Below are positions 24,314-35,347 of a stretch of 64,000 bases of DNA, in pieces. Numbering within the stretch: position 1 is the stretch's first letter; the number at the start of each line of letters is the position of its first letter. A program made the position numbers and the translations under genes. Where the stretch lies: assembly GCA_007570785.1 (NCBI GenBank), contig ML664199.1, positions 22,426,748-22,490,747 on the forward strand. The letters run 5' to 3'. This DNA is from Antilocapra americana. Its lineage: Eukaryota; Chordata; Mammalia; Artiodactyla; Antilocapridae. The notes below the pieces were generated by a model. That model saw only the letters and a program-made list of their open reading frames with translations, was not told the DNA's origin and did not search any database.

Positions 24314-24530
24314 TTGCTGTTGTTATTTAGTCTCTAAGTCATGTTCGACCCTTTTGCAACCCCATGTACAGTAGCATGCCACGCTCCTCTGTCCATGGGA
24401 TTTCCCAGGCAACAACACTAGGGTGGGTCGCCGTTTCCTTTTCTAGAGGATCTTCTGACCCAGGAATCAAACAGACATCTCCTGCACTGGCAGGTGAATT
24501 CAGTCCTACTGAGCCACCAGGAATTTGCTC
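24314..24530 (-). repeat. Bov-tA SINE
   Basis: Antisense copy: Bov-A body 'gttcgacccttttgcaaccc', 'ctgtccatgggatttcccag' and the head 'cctactgagccaccagg'. It is inserted in the antisense L1M, which resumes on the right. Confidence 0.9.
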
Positions 24531-24680
24531 CCACCCAAATACTGCTTCCTGTGCTCATCACCCCTCTCTTCATCCCAGGCCTTCCATCTATGACCACTTT
24601 CCTTTCACATGAAATTTATCCTTCAGGAGAGCCTTTAATGAGGATGTTTGTGAGCTAGTTATATTTGTCTGAAAAAGTAC
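24531..24680 (-). mobile_element. L1M LINE, continuation
   Basis: 'atccttcaggagagccttta' and 'atatttgtctgaaaaagtac' match the antisense of the L1M/HAL1 ORF1-proximal region. It carries on the element broken by the Bov-tA on its left and by BovB on its right. Confidence 0.55.
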
Positions 24681-27600
24681 TTCAGTTCAGTTCAATTCAG
24701 TTGTGTTTGATCCTTTGTGACCCCATGGACTGCAGCATGCCAGGCTTCCCTGTCCATCACCAACTCCTAGAGATTGCTCAAACTCATGTCCATCAAGTCA
24801 GTGATACAATCCAACCATCTAACCCTCTGTTGTCCCCTTCTCTTCCTGCCTTCAGTCTTACCCAGCATCAGGGTCATTTCCAGTGAGTCAGCTGTTTACA
24901 TCATGTGGCCAAAGTATCAGATATTCAGCTTAGGCATCAGTCCTTCCAATGAATATTCAGGACTGATTTCCTTTAGGATTGATTGATTGGATCTTCTTGC
25001 TGTCCAAGGGACTCTCAAGAGTTCTCTAACACCATAGTTCAAAAGCATCAATTCTTCAACACTCAGCTTTCTTTATGGTTCAACTCTCACATCCATACAT
25101 GACCACTGGAAAAACCACAACTTTGACTAGATGGACCTTTGTCAGCAAGTGATGTCTCTTCTTTTTAATATGCTGTCTAGGTTGGTCATAGCTTTCTTCC
25201 AAGGAGGAAGAGTCTTTTGATTTCATGGCTGCATCACCATCTGCAGTGATTTTGGAATCCAAGAAATTAAAGTCTGTCACTGTTTCCACTGTTTCCCCAT
25301 CTATGTGCCATGAAGTGATGGGACTGGATGCCATGATTTTAGTTCTTTAATGTTGAGTTTTAAGCCAGCTTTTTCACTCTCCTCTTTTACCATCAGCAAG
25401 AGGCTCTTTAGTTCCTCTTCTCTTTCTGCCATAAGGGTGGTGTCATCTGCATATCTGAAGTTATTAATATTTGCCCATGAAATCTTGATTCCAGCTTGTG
25501 CTTCCTCCAGCCCAACATTTCACATATTGTATTCTGTATATAAGTTAAATAAGCAGGGTGACAATATACAGCCTTGTGGACTCCTTTCCCAATTTGGAAC
25601 CAGTCTGTTGTTCCATATCTGGTTCTAACTGTTGCTTCTTGACCTGTGTACAGATTTCTCAGGAGGCAGGTCAAGTGGTCTGGTATTCCCATCTCTTGAA
25701 AAATTTTCCACAGTTTGCTGTGATCTACACAGTCAAAGCCTTTGGCATAGTCAATAAAGCAGAAATAGATTTTTTTGGAACTCTCTTGCTTTTTCTATGA
25801 TCCAATGGGTGTTGGCAATTTGATTTCTGGTTCCTCTGCCTTTTCTAAATCCAGCTTGAATATCTGGAAGTTCTCAGTTCACATACTTTCAAAGCCTCAG
25901 TTGGAAAATTTTGGGCATACTTCGCTACCATGTGAGATGAATGCACTTGTGTGGTAGTTGGAACATTCTTTGGCATTGCCTTTCTTTGGGACTGGAATGA
26001 AAACTGACCTTTTCCAGTCCTGTGGCCACTGTTGAGTTTTCCAAATTTGCTGGCACATTGAGTCAAGCACCGTCACAGCATCATCTTTTAGGATTTGAAA
26101 TAGCTCCCCTGGAATCCCTTCATCTCCACTAGGTTTGTTAGTGTGATGCTTCCTAATGCCCACTTGAATTCACATTCCAGGAAGTCTGACTCTAGGTGAG
26201 AGATAACACCATCATGGTTATGTGGGTCATAAAGGTCTTTTTTGTAGAGTTCTGTGTATTTTTGCCATCTCTTCTTAATATCTTCTGCCTCTGTTAGGTC
26301 CAGACCGTTCTGTTCTTTATTGTGCCCATCTTTGCATGAAATGTTCCCTTGCTACATCTAATTTTCTTGAATAGATTTCTAGCCTTTCCCATTCTATTGT
26401 TTTCCTTCTCTTATCTCTCCTTTCTATTCTTTGCAACTCTGCGTTCGAATGGATATATCTTTCCTTTTCTCCTTTGCCTTTTGCTTCTCTTCTTTTCTCA
26501 ACTATTTGTAAGGCCTCCTCAGACAACCATTTTGCCTTTTTGCATTTCTTATTCTTGGGGGTGGTTTTAATCACCACCTCCTGTCACATACTGCTATCAC
26601 ATATGAACCTCTATACATTATGCTTCAGCAACTCTATCAGTTATAATCCCTTGAATTTATTTGCATTTTCACTGTATAATTGAAAAGGATTTGACTTAGG
26701 TCATACCTGAATGGTCTAGTGGTTTTCCCTATTTCTTCTATTTAAGTCTAGATTTTGCAATAAGAAGAAAAGCTATGACCAAACTATACAGCATATTAAA
26801 AAGCAGAGACATTACTTTGCTGACAAGAATCCATCTAGTCAAAGTTATGGTTTTTCCAGTAGTCATGTATGGATGCAAGAGTTGGACCATAAATAAAGCT
26901 GAGCACCGAAGAACTTATGCTTTTGAACTGTAGTATTGGAGAAGACTCGAGAGTCCCTTGGACTGCAAGGAGATCCAACCAGTCCATCCTAAAGGAAATC
27001 AGTCCTGAATATTCATTGGAAGGACTGATGCTGAAGCTCCAATACTTTGGCCACCTGATGTGAACAGCTGACTCACTGGAAAAAAATTCTGATGGTGGGA
27101 AAGATTGAAGGTAGGAGGAGAAGGAGACTACAGAGGATGAGATGGTTGCATGGTATCACTGACTCGATGGACATGAGTTTGAACAAGCTCTAGGAGTTGG
27201 TGATGAACAGGGAATCCAGGCGTGCTGCAGCCCATGGGGTCCCAAAGAGTTGGACATGACTGAGTGACTGAACTGAACTTAAATGAAGTTTGCAATAAGG
27301 AGTTCATGATCTGAGCCACAGTCAGCTTATAGTCTTGTTTTTGTTGACTGTATAGAACTTCTCCATCTTCAGCTGCAAAGAATATAACCAATCTGATTTC
27401 ACTATTGACCATCTGGTGATGTCCATGTGTAGTCATTTCCTGTATTATTGCAAGAGGGTGTTTGCTATGACCAGTGCATTCTCTTGGCAAAAGTCTGTTA
27501 GCCTTTGCCCTGCTTCATTTTATACTCTAAGGCCAAAATTTCCTATTACTCCAGGTATCTCTTGACTTCCTACTTCTGCATTCCAGTCCTCTATGATGAA

Positions 27601-27797
27601 AAGGACATCTTTTATGGTGTTAGTTTGAGAGTGTCTATAGATCATCATAGAACCATCCAACTTCAGCTTCTTTGGCATTAGCGGTTGGGGCATAGACTTG
27701 GATTACTGTGTTACTGAATGGTTTGCCGTGTAAATGAACAGAGATCATTCTGTCATTTTTGAGACTGCACCCAAGTACAGCATTTTGGACTACCTTA
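24681..27797 (-). mobile_element. BovB LINE, long copy split by another BovB
   Basis: The 3' end is at 24681 ('ttcagttcagttcaattcag') and the copy reads towards the 5' end through ORF2: C-terminal region, reverse transcriptase, then the endonuclease side up to 'gcattttggactacc'. It is 5'-truncated there. The RT motif YADD is still readable on the minus strand at 25442-25453, but frames are broken throughout. Residues 26765-27288 are a foreign plus-strand BovB flanked by an 11-base duplication. About 2.6 kb of this element is present. Confidence 0.93.
26765..27288 (+). mobile_element. BovB LINE 3' fragment nested in BovB
   Basis: Sense BovB end from 'aagaaaagctatgacc' through 'ggagatccaaccagtcc' to 'gactgagtgactgaactg'. 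Target-site duplication 'tttgcaataag' is exact at 26754-26764 and 27289-27299. When the insert is removed, the host reads on in the same order as the undisturbed copy near 56730. 5'-truncated, so it is younger than its host. Confidence 0.95.
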
Positions 27798-27804
27798 ATT
27801 TTTT

Positions 27805-28130
27805 CTAGTGAGTCATTAATTTCAGTTATTAAATTTTTCTTCTCTAGAAATTCAGTTTGATTATTTTATATGAATCATTTTGATAATTCTTTGTAGTTTC
27901 CTATTTCTCATACTTTCAAGCTTTCCTTTTATTTCTTTAAATATATTGAACATTGTTCATCTGAATTATATATTTGGTAATTACAATAACTAAATTATTT
28001 TAAAAGTCTGGAGCTGTTTTCAGTTATTTTCACCAGCCTTTATCCATGGTACCCAGTTTCCCTGTGTGTTCTGTGGTTTTTGACTGAGCAACTTTGCGAC
28101 TTCATCTTTCGGAATTTTGTTGGCATGAGT
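27805..28130 (-). mobile_element. L1M LINE, 5'-side fragment (antisense)
   Basis: 'gagtcattaatttcagttat', 'ctagaaattcagtttgatta', 'gataattctttgtagtttcc' and 'atctgaattatatatttgg' resemble the antisense of an old L1 ORF1 region. It is probably the part of the L1M that lies beyond the BovB insertion. Confidence 0.55.
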
Positions 28131-28985
28131 TGCAGTTGTTTTTCTTCAAAGAAAAAAGAAAAGCAATCCAGCTTCTAATTAGCCCAGAACTATTTTCAGT
28201 TAAATTCCCTACTTGAACTTTTTTGGGACTATATAGTTAACATGAATTCTGACCTTAAACTCACACGAGAACAAGGTTATAATTCTCAGGAAATAATTTC
28301 CCCCTTGGCTCAGCAACAAAGGTAAATTTTTTTATCCTTGCTATATTCTTCTGATTTTTTTCTCTTATCTACATTCATATTTATAATTCAACTTTTTGAG
28401 GCTCTATATTTATATGGGGACCTTGTCAGACTTCCTACATTAGGGAGGTTTTATCTCTACATTTCCATGTCACCTTTTCACCACTGAGTCAGAATTCAAT
28501 GTCATTAGGTTTTAGCATCAACTCTCAGGTCACAAGTCAGTACTAGTACTAACTTATTTATCATATTTCTTATTCTCCTTTCGATCTGGTCTCTATATAC
28601 TCCTTCCTTTCATCTCTGCAGAATGTTAAAAGTAATATTATTTCTATTTCACATAGCTATTTTAGTTCCAATCAGAGGTGTTGATCATGGTGTTTAGTCT
28701 GCTATTCTGCCAAAAATTTCCAGCTGGCACATAAGCTCTGGAACGGAGCTTTAATGCACTCAACACAAGGAAGACTTTGAAATCACAGTGAACCAAAGAT
28801 TATCACCCATCATGTTGAAACATTTGAGGTGCAAATTCAATTCCAGTTTGAATCTGGAAAATGGATCAGATTTATACATGTGTATTATATTTTTTTCAAT
28901 TTCCCTTAAATCTAGTCTCTATCCCACACCGTATAGATTTCCTTAATCTGGCCACCTTCTTTTTCTCTAAACCTGTTACTATGAA
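28131..28985. other. AT-rich, unassigned; perhaps L1M 5' region
   Basis: Lies between an antisense and a sense L1M piece and has the same base composition, but I cannot match blocks. No open frame of note. Confidence 0.35.
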
Positions 28986-28989
28986 ACTG

Positions 28990-30480
28990 AAGTGACAGTT
29001 TCAAAACTTATTACAAGTCTATAGTAACCAAAACAGTGTGGTACTGGCATAAAGGCAGACATATAGATCAATGGACTATAAGGGAGAGTCCAGAAATAAC
29101 ATTCATATATAAGATAAAATGATTTTTGACAAGAGTGCCAAGACCATTAAATGTAGAAAATGAAAGTCTCCTTAACAAACAAACAAATTTGGTTGAGAAA
29201 ACCAAATATTCACCTGCAAAAGACTGAAGCCAGACCTATACCTTATACCATATAAAAATTAATTCAAAATAGACCAAACACCTAAATGCAAGACCTAAAA
29301 CTATTTAAAAAAAACTCTTAGAATAAAACTCTTAGAAGTAAAAGCTTCATGACACTGGATTTGACAAAGATTTCCTACATATGACACCAAAAGCACAGGC
29401 AAGAGAATAAAAATAGACAAATTAGATTACATTAAAATTAATAACCTTCTGTACATCAAAGGAGACAATAAACAGAGTGAAAGGCAATCTATGGAATGAG
29501 AGATCATTTGCAAATCATACACCTGAAAAGAGGATAATAATAAGGGCATATAAGAAGAACTTCTACAACTTAACAACAACCAAAAAAAAATGCTCCAGTT
29601 AAAAATTAAGCATGGACTTAAATATGATATACTAATGGCCAAAAAGCATATTAAAAGATTATCAATACCATTAATCATTAAAAAAGTGCAAATCAAAGCC
29701 ACAATGAGATATTACTCCATACCCATTAGAAAGGCTGCTATATAGAAAGTTTTAAAGTGTTGCCACAGATATGGAGAAATTTGAACCCTTGTGCCCCTTT
29801 GGTGGGAATAAAATGGTACAGCCACCATGGAAAACAGCATGGCAATTTCTTAAAGAGTTTAAAAAATAAAATTACTGTATGTTCCTACAATTTCACTTCT
29901 GGGCATATGCCCAAAAGAATTGAAAATGAGGTCTCAAAGAGAGATATATATGCACACTCATGTTTACAGCAGCACTATTCACAATAGTCAAGAGGTAGAA
30001 TTAACCCAAATGTCCACTGACGGAAAAAATGGATAAACTGTGATATTATGTTTACAAAGAATGAAATATGACTCACCTTTAAAAAGGAAGAAAATTCTGA
30101 CACATGCTACAACATCGATAAACCTTTAGGACATTATACTAAGTGAAATACACCAGTCACCAGAAGACAAACACTGTATGATTTCACTTCCATGAGGTTA
30201 TCTCGAGAAATCAAACTGATAAAAACAGAAAATAAAATGGTGGTTGCCAGGGCCAGCAAGAAGAAGGAAATAGGAATTGTTTCATAGGGTTTCAGTCTTG
30301 CAAGTCAAGAAAGTTCTGGAGAATTTTATACAACAATATGAATACATTTAACAGTACTGAATTATACATTTAGAAATTATTTAGATCAAAATTTTTGTTA
30401 TGAATTTTTTACCATAATAATAATTGAAAAAACCCACAGGAAACATTTACCAAGATATGCCATATTCTGGGTTAACAAAC
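28990..30480 (+). mobile_element. L1M LINE, ORF2 end and 3' UTR
   Basis: Sense L1: 'gtctatagtaaccaaaacag', 'gtggtactggcataaaggca', 'gcaagacctaaaactattta', 'gcttcatgacactggatttg', 'catgtttacagcagcacta', 'aaatgtccactgacgg', 'atggtggttgccag' in the right order. The end near 30440-30480 has 'gccatattctggg', which looks like an extra L1 scrap. Many stops; dead. Confidence 0.85.
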
Positions 30481-30487
30481 AAACTTT

Positions 30488-30832
30488 AAAAACTTAGAAA
30501 GATCGTAACGAGAACCCTGCATGCGAGACAGGCAAAAGTAACGTAGATGTATAGAACAGACTCGTGGACTCTGTGGATGAGGGCAAGGGTGGGATGATAT
30601 GGGAGAATGGCATTGAAACATGTTAATTATCATATGTGAAATCGATCGCCAGCCCAGGATTGATGCTCGGGGCTGGTGCACCGAGATGTCCCAGGGGGAG
30701 GGAATCGGGAGGGAGGAGGGAGGGGAGTTCTGGAGGGGGAGCATATGTAAACCCATGGCGGTTTCATGTCATTGTATGGCAAAACCAACACAATAAAGTA
30801 AAGGAAATCTAAAAAAATAAAATAAAATAAAA
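30488..30832 (+). mobile_element. L1-BT type ruminant L1, 3' UTR
   Basis: 'cttagaaagatcgtaacgag', 'ccctgcatgcgagacagg', 'agatgtatagaacagactc', 'gtgggatgatatgggag', 'gcattgaaacatg', 'tatggcaaaaccaacac', then an 'aataaaataaaataaaa' tail. This is the 3' end of the ruminant L1 lineage, strongly 5'-truncated. It is close in sequence to the copy at 41567-41948. Target-site duplication not clear. Confidence 0.9.
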
Positions 30833-30835
30833 GCT

Positions 30836-32220
30836 TTGAAAGAATTCAAGTAACCTATGAAGTCATCTGAGTATGAGAATTTCTTTATAGAATAATTTAA
30901 GGTATGAATTAAATTTCCTTAATTGATATATTTCTTATAATTCTAATAAATAATATTTTTCCCTCAGAATTTATATAATTTATCAAAATTTAAACAATTT
31001 TGATATAAAATATTTCCCTCTTGATAATTCTTTTAATATTTATGGTGTTTGTGTTAAATTCCTTGTTCATTTCTGATATTGCTAATTTGTGTTTTCCCTG
31101 TTTTTTTTTCTCTTAATCAGCTAACTTGTGGTTTATCAGTTTTCAGTCTTTCAGAGAATTAAATTTTGCCATTACTGAATTTCTATATTATATATTTGTA
31201 CTCCATTTCATTAATGCTTTGGTCTTTACTGTTTCTTTTCCTTTTCTGGGTTTAATTTTCTGTTTTTTCTTTTTTTAATTTTCTAATATGAGTACTTAGA
31301 CTGTTCATTTTGTCTGTTTTCTTTTCCTGTAAGTATTTGTTGTTGTATATTTGTCTCTAGTCAGAACTTTAACTGCATCACAAAAGTCTGATATGTAATA
31401 TTTTCTTTATCATTTGGTTACTGCAAGAGGAATGCTAAATTTTCCTGCTGTGACTTTGAATTTCTCTATTTCTTCTCAGGATCTCCTCAGAATTGTTCTG
31501 TACATTTTGGGGCTTTCTACTAAGTGACCTTATATTTGGACTTGTTGTATCTCCCAGTGAATTGGCCCTTTTGTCATTATGATTATGTCTATTTTCAACT
31601 CTAGTAATATTTCTGTCTTAAAGTCTTCTTTAATATTAATGTAGTTATGTTAGATTTCTTTCAGTAGGTATTTTCTTATCCTTTTATTTTCAACCTTTCT
31701 GTATCTATATATGTATGTTGTATGGCCATAACTAACAAATACTTGGGTCTGTTTTTTTATTTAGTCTGACAACTTATATTTTCTAATTGGTACATTTGAT
31801 CTGAATACATGTAGTGGAATTACTGATATATTTACATTTAGATATGTATTCTTCCTATTTATCCATATCTACAACCATTTTGCTTTTATATTATCTTTTT
31901 CTATCATGTCTTGCTTTCTTTTGGAGTGACTGAGTATATTTATTTCATATGCCTTCTATTGTTATTCATTCTTTTAGTATAAGTGTATGTACTACATTTA
32001 GTAGCTACCTAGAGATAAAAATATACACTCTTGATTTATCAAACCCTAATGTAATTTCAGATTTTCACTTTTTCCTGAGAGATTCAAGTGCCCCAAAACA
32101 CTTTAACTTCATTATTCTGCCACTCTTAACTTATATGCTATTGTTATAGTGCATTTTAATTCTATAAATGTATTCTTCCCACATGACATTATCATCTTAT
32201 AGTTAATATGTATTTATATC
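30836..32220 (-). mobile_element. L1M LINE, ORF2 region (antisense)
   Basis: Antisense L1: 'tgaagtcatctgagtatg', 'tgatattgctaatttgtgtt', 'gtggtttatcagttttcagt', 'ctaatatgagtacttagac', 'ttctaattggtacatttgat', 'catgtcttgctttcttttgg'. Covers the same ORF2 span as 22920-24312 plus more to the left. Broken on the right by BovB. Confidence 0.8.
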
Positions 32221-33260
32221 TAAAGCCTTTGACTGTGTGGATCACAGCAAACTGGAAAATTCTTAAAGAGATGGGAATACCAGACCACCTGACCTGCCTC
32301 CTGAGAAATCTGTATGCAAGTCAAGAAGCAACAGTTAGAACCAGACATAGAACAACAGACTGGTTCCAAATTGGGAAAGGAGTATGTCAAGGCTGTATAT
32401 ATTACCCTCCTTATTTAACTTATATGCACAATACATCTTGCAAAATGCCAGGTTAGATGAAGCATAAGCTGGAATCAAGATTGCCAGGATAAATATCAGT
32501 AACCTCAGATATGCAGGTGACACCACCCTTATGGCAGAAAATGAAGAGGAACTAAAGAGCTTCTTGATGAAAGTGAAAGAGGAGAGTGAAAAGCTAGCTT
32601 AAAACTCAACATTCAAAACACTAAGATCATGGCATCCAGTCCCATCATTTCATGGCAAATAGATGGGGAAACAATGGAAACAGAGACAGACTTTATTTTC
32701 TTGGACTCCAAAATCACTGCAGATGATGACTGCATCCATGAAATTAAAAGACATTTGCTCTTTGGAAGAAAGGCTATGACAAACCTAGACAGCATATTAA
32801 AAAGCAGAGACCTTACTTTGCCAACAAAGGTCCATCTAGTCAACACTATGGTTTATCCAATAGTCACGTATGGATGTGGGAGTTGAACCATAAGAAGGCT
32901 GAGCGCTGAAGAATTGATGATTTTGAACTGTGGTGTTGCAGAAGACTCTTGAGAGTCCCTTGGACTTCAAGGAGATCAAACTAGTCCATCCTAAAGGAAA
33001 TCAGTCCTGACTATTCATTGGAAGGACTGATGGTAAAGCTGAAACTCCAATACTTTGGCCACCTGATAAGAAGAACTGACTCATTAGAAAAGACCCTGAA
33101 GCTGGCAAAGATTGAAGGTAGGAGGAGAAGGAGATCACAGAAGACAATATGGTTGGACTCGATGGACATGAGTTTGAGCAAATTCTGGGTGTTGGTGATG
33201 GACAGGGAATCCATGGGGTCATAAAGAGTCAGATACTGAGCAACTGAACAACAACAGCAA
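32221..33260 (+). mobile_element. BovB LINE, 3' third
   Basis: Starts at 'taaagcctttgactgtgtgg' in the RT domain and runs to 'caactgaacaacaacagc'. The RT active-site box at 32510-32521 reads Y-A-G-D, so the first catalytic aspartate is replaced by glycine. A premature stop and frame shifts occur around 32454. About 1.04 kb, 5'-truncated. Confidence 0.95.
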
Positions 33261-33261
33261 T

Positions 33262-33512
33262 CCATACAGGTAGCTAACTAAATGCAATTCATATCCTTAC
33301 ACTAAAAGAATGAATAACAATATAATAGAAGGCATATGAAATAAATATACTCGGTCACTCCAAAAGAGCGCAAGACATGATAGAAAAAGATGATATAACA
33401 ATAAAATGGTTGTAGGAATGGATAAATAGGAAGAATACATATCTAAATGCAAATATATCAGTAATTACACTACATGTATTCAGATCAAATGCGCCAATTA
33501 GAAAATATACCC
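33262..33512 (+). mobile_element. Isolated L1M piece, inverted copy of 31772-32016
   Basis: Reverse complement of this piece aligns with 31772-32016 at about 90% (my hand count: ~20 mismatches and two gaps in ~235 bases). It begins within a few bases of the BovB 3' end and stops at 33512, where L1 similarity ends. See findings. Confidence 0.8.
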
Positions 33513-34084
33513 CAATTGAAAGCCTCATGTTTTTCTAGAGTCTCCATTCCTTTGCAGTCTCTGAACTCTTCCTTTCCCCTATCTTGTGAGACTCTTAAGA
33601 ACTGTGCCTAGAGTCTCAGCTTCCAGATAACCTCTTCTAGGATTACAGTAGTTGCCACTGGGGGACACTGCTCCGAATTCCAGGCTTACCGGTATGTTTG
33701 TTTCATTTCTCTCCCAGATCTCGGCCCAATCAGTTTGCACTGTCTTGTTAGCTCTCTCACGCCTTTCTAGTTTTTCTCGTTGTTCTCAGTGGGTGGATGT
33801 CCAAATTACTCTGTCTTCCATTACAGAAACCAAGATTCTTAACAGGAAATGTTTTTCATGAATCAACAAAATTGATAAGTTTCCCTTACTCTGTCCCTTA
33901 CCTTGTGCCATCCCTATATATGTCAAACCCTCTGCTTTCCATTCTCCAACTATAACAACAAAGTCAAAATTTTTTCTTAGAGAAAAGATGGAAAAGCTTA
34001 AACACTAACAGTAGTCTTTGTCAGCCACTCCACGTATTGTTTGATCTCATGTACTGTAATAATTTTATAATGTATCATACTTTA
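33513..34084. other. No gene or repeat recognised
   Basis: Unassigned sequence. A 69-codon frame at 33652-33861 has no features. May be old L1 5' sequence, but I cannot show it. Confidence 0.4.
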
Positions 34085-34200
34085 GGCATGATAATACTGA
34101 GACTTTAAGAATGAAATCAGTTTCCAAGGCATACCTCAAATATGAAACCAGATCTTTCTGATCTCATGTCCAGACACTATTTCACTAGATGACAGAAACT
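34085..34200 (-). repeat. MIR SINE, ancient copy
   Basis: 'gataatactgagactttaag', 'aatcagtttccaaggcatac', 'gaaaccagatctttctgatc' and 'cactatttcactag' follow antisense MIR. Confidence 0.6.
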
Positions 34201-34639
34201 CTTAAAGAGCTAGTGACTACCTAGGTAGGAGTGAGGAAGCAGAAGGGAAATATCTCATTCTCCTATAATCAGGACATGAAACCCATGTAAGCAGCCACCA
34301 GAAGAACACAAGAGGTTTTTTTGTTTTTATTTTTTTAAACAAAATAAACTCAAAAGAGGCAGAGAGCATCACCCAACCTCTTCCCATGCCTAACCAGAAT
34401 TATCTTTACTATACCTGGCTAAACAATTTCAAGTGCTTCCCCTGATGAACAATTATTTTATCAATGGGACCAACTGAATATCTAAGAATCTTGTTTTTCT
34501 TAGGAAGCTAGATTCTGGTGCAGAATGAATTACTCTTAAAGGTAAATCATAGAGAATCTTGATCTCGTGAGATTTAGATTCTGAATGGTCCAGCCTCTTT
34601 GCTTAAGTAATATCCTGTCTATTCCCAAACCTCTACATA

Positions 34640-35148
34640 ATGTTAGTTCTTTGACTATTTATTATTTTCCAGACACTGATTCAAATACAACACAGACCAA
34701 AGCAGACAGTCCTTGCTTTCATGGAGTTGATAGAGTTTAGTGGAGAGGATAGTGTTTACAAACCATCACATAATGCTATGCTGGTGATTGTTTAAAAAGC
34801 AGCTCTCTGGTAGGAAGCTGGTGGAGGAAGTAAGGTCTTAATTGCAGTATTTGTCCATCCAAACATTCACTGTGACTGATTCAGTATATCATGGTTCTGC
34901 AACTAAAGGTGGAGCTGGTTATGTATAACTGAAGAGATACACAAAATGAGCTCTCATAAGACAGTATGAACCCATCCCAGTGCATCACTGATGATATAAG
35001 TTGAAATGCCATATGTGTCCTAAAGCAAGTGAATCTCATTCTAATCCTACAAGACATCTAACAAGGGAACCAGGCTCAGTCTACATGGCTATGACAGGCA
35101 ACTTTGAGGAAGTGATGCTTGTGCCAGGATCTCAAAGATGAAGTGATA
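34640..35148 (-). repeat. L2 LINE fragment, diverged
   Basis: 'ctatttattattttccagac', 'gtccttgctttcatggagtt', 'gatagagtttagtggagagg' and, further right, 'gcttgtgccaggatctcaaa' follow antisense L2. The Bov-tA at 35150 is inserted near its inner end, and the L2 may resume to about 35400. Confidence 0.55.
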
Positions 35149-35149
35149 T

Positions 35150-35347
35150 GGCTTTCCTTGTAGCTCAGTCAGTAAAGAATCTGCCTGCAATGCAGGAGAC
35201 CTGGGTTTGATTCCTGGGTTGGGAAAATCCTCTGAGGAAGGAAATAGCAACCCACTCCAGTATTCTTGCCTGGAGAGCCCATGGACAGAGGACCCTGGAG
35301 GGGTACAGTCTATGGGATCGCAAGAATGACTGAACCACCACCAACAG
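35150..35347 (+). repeat. Bov-tA SINE
   Basis: Head 'ggctttccttgtagctcag', B-box region 'gggtttgattcctggg', body 'aatagcaacccactccag', 'gcccatggacagagg', 'gaatgactgaaccacc'. Its antisense stays open and supplies about a third of a 195-codon minus-strand frame (35089-35676), which is therefore not a gene. Confidence 0.93.
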
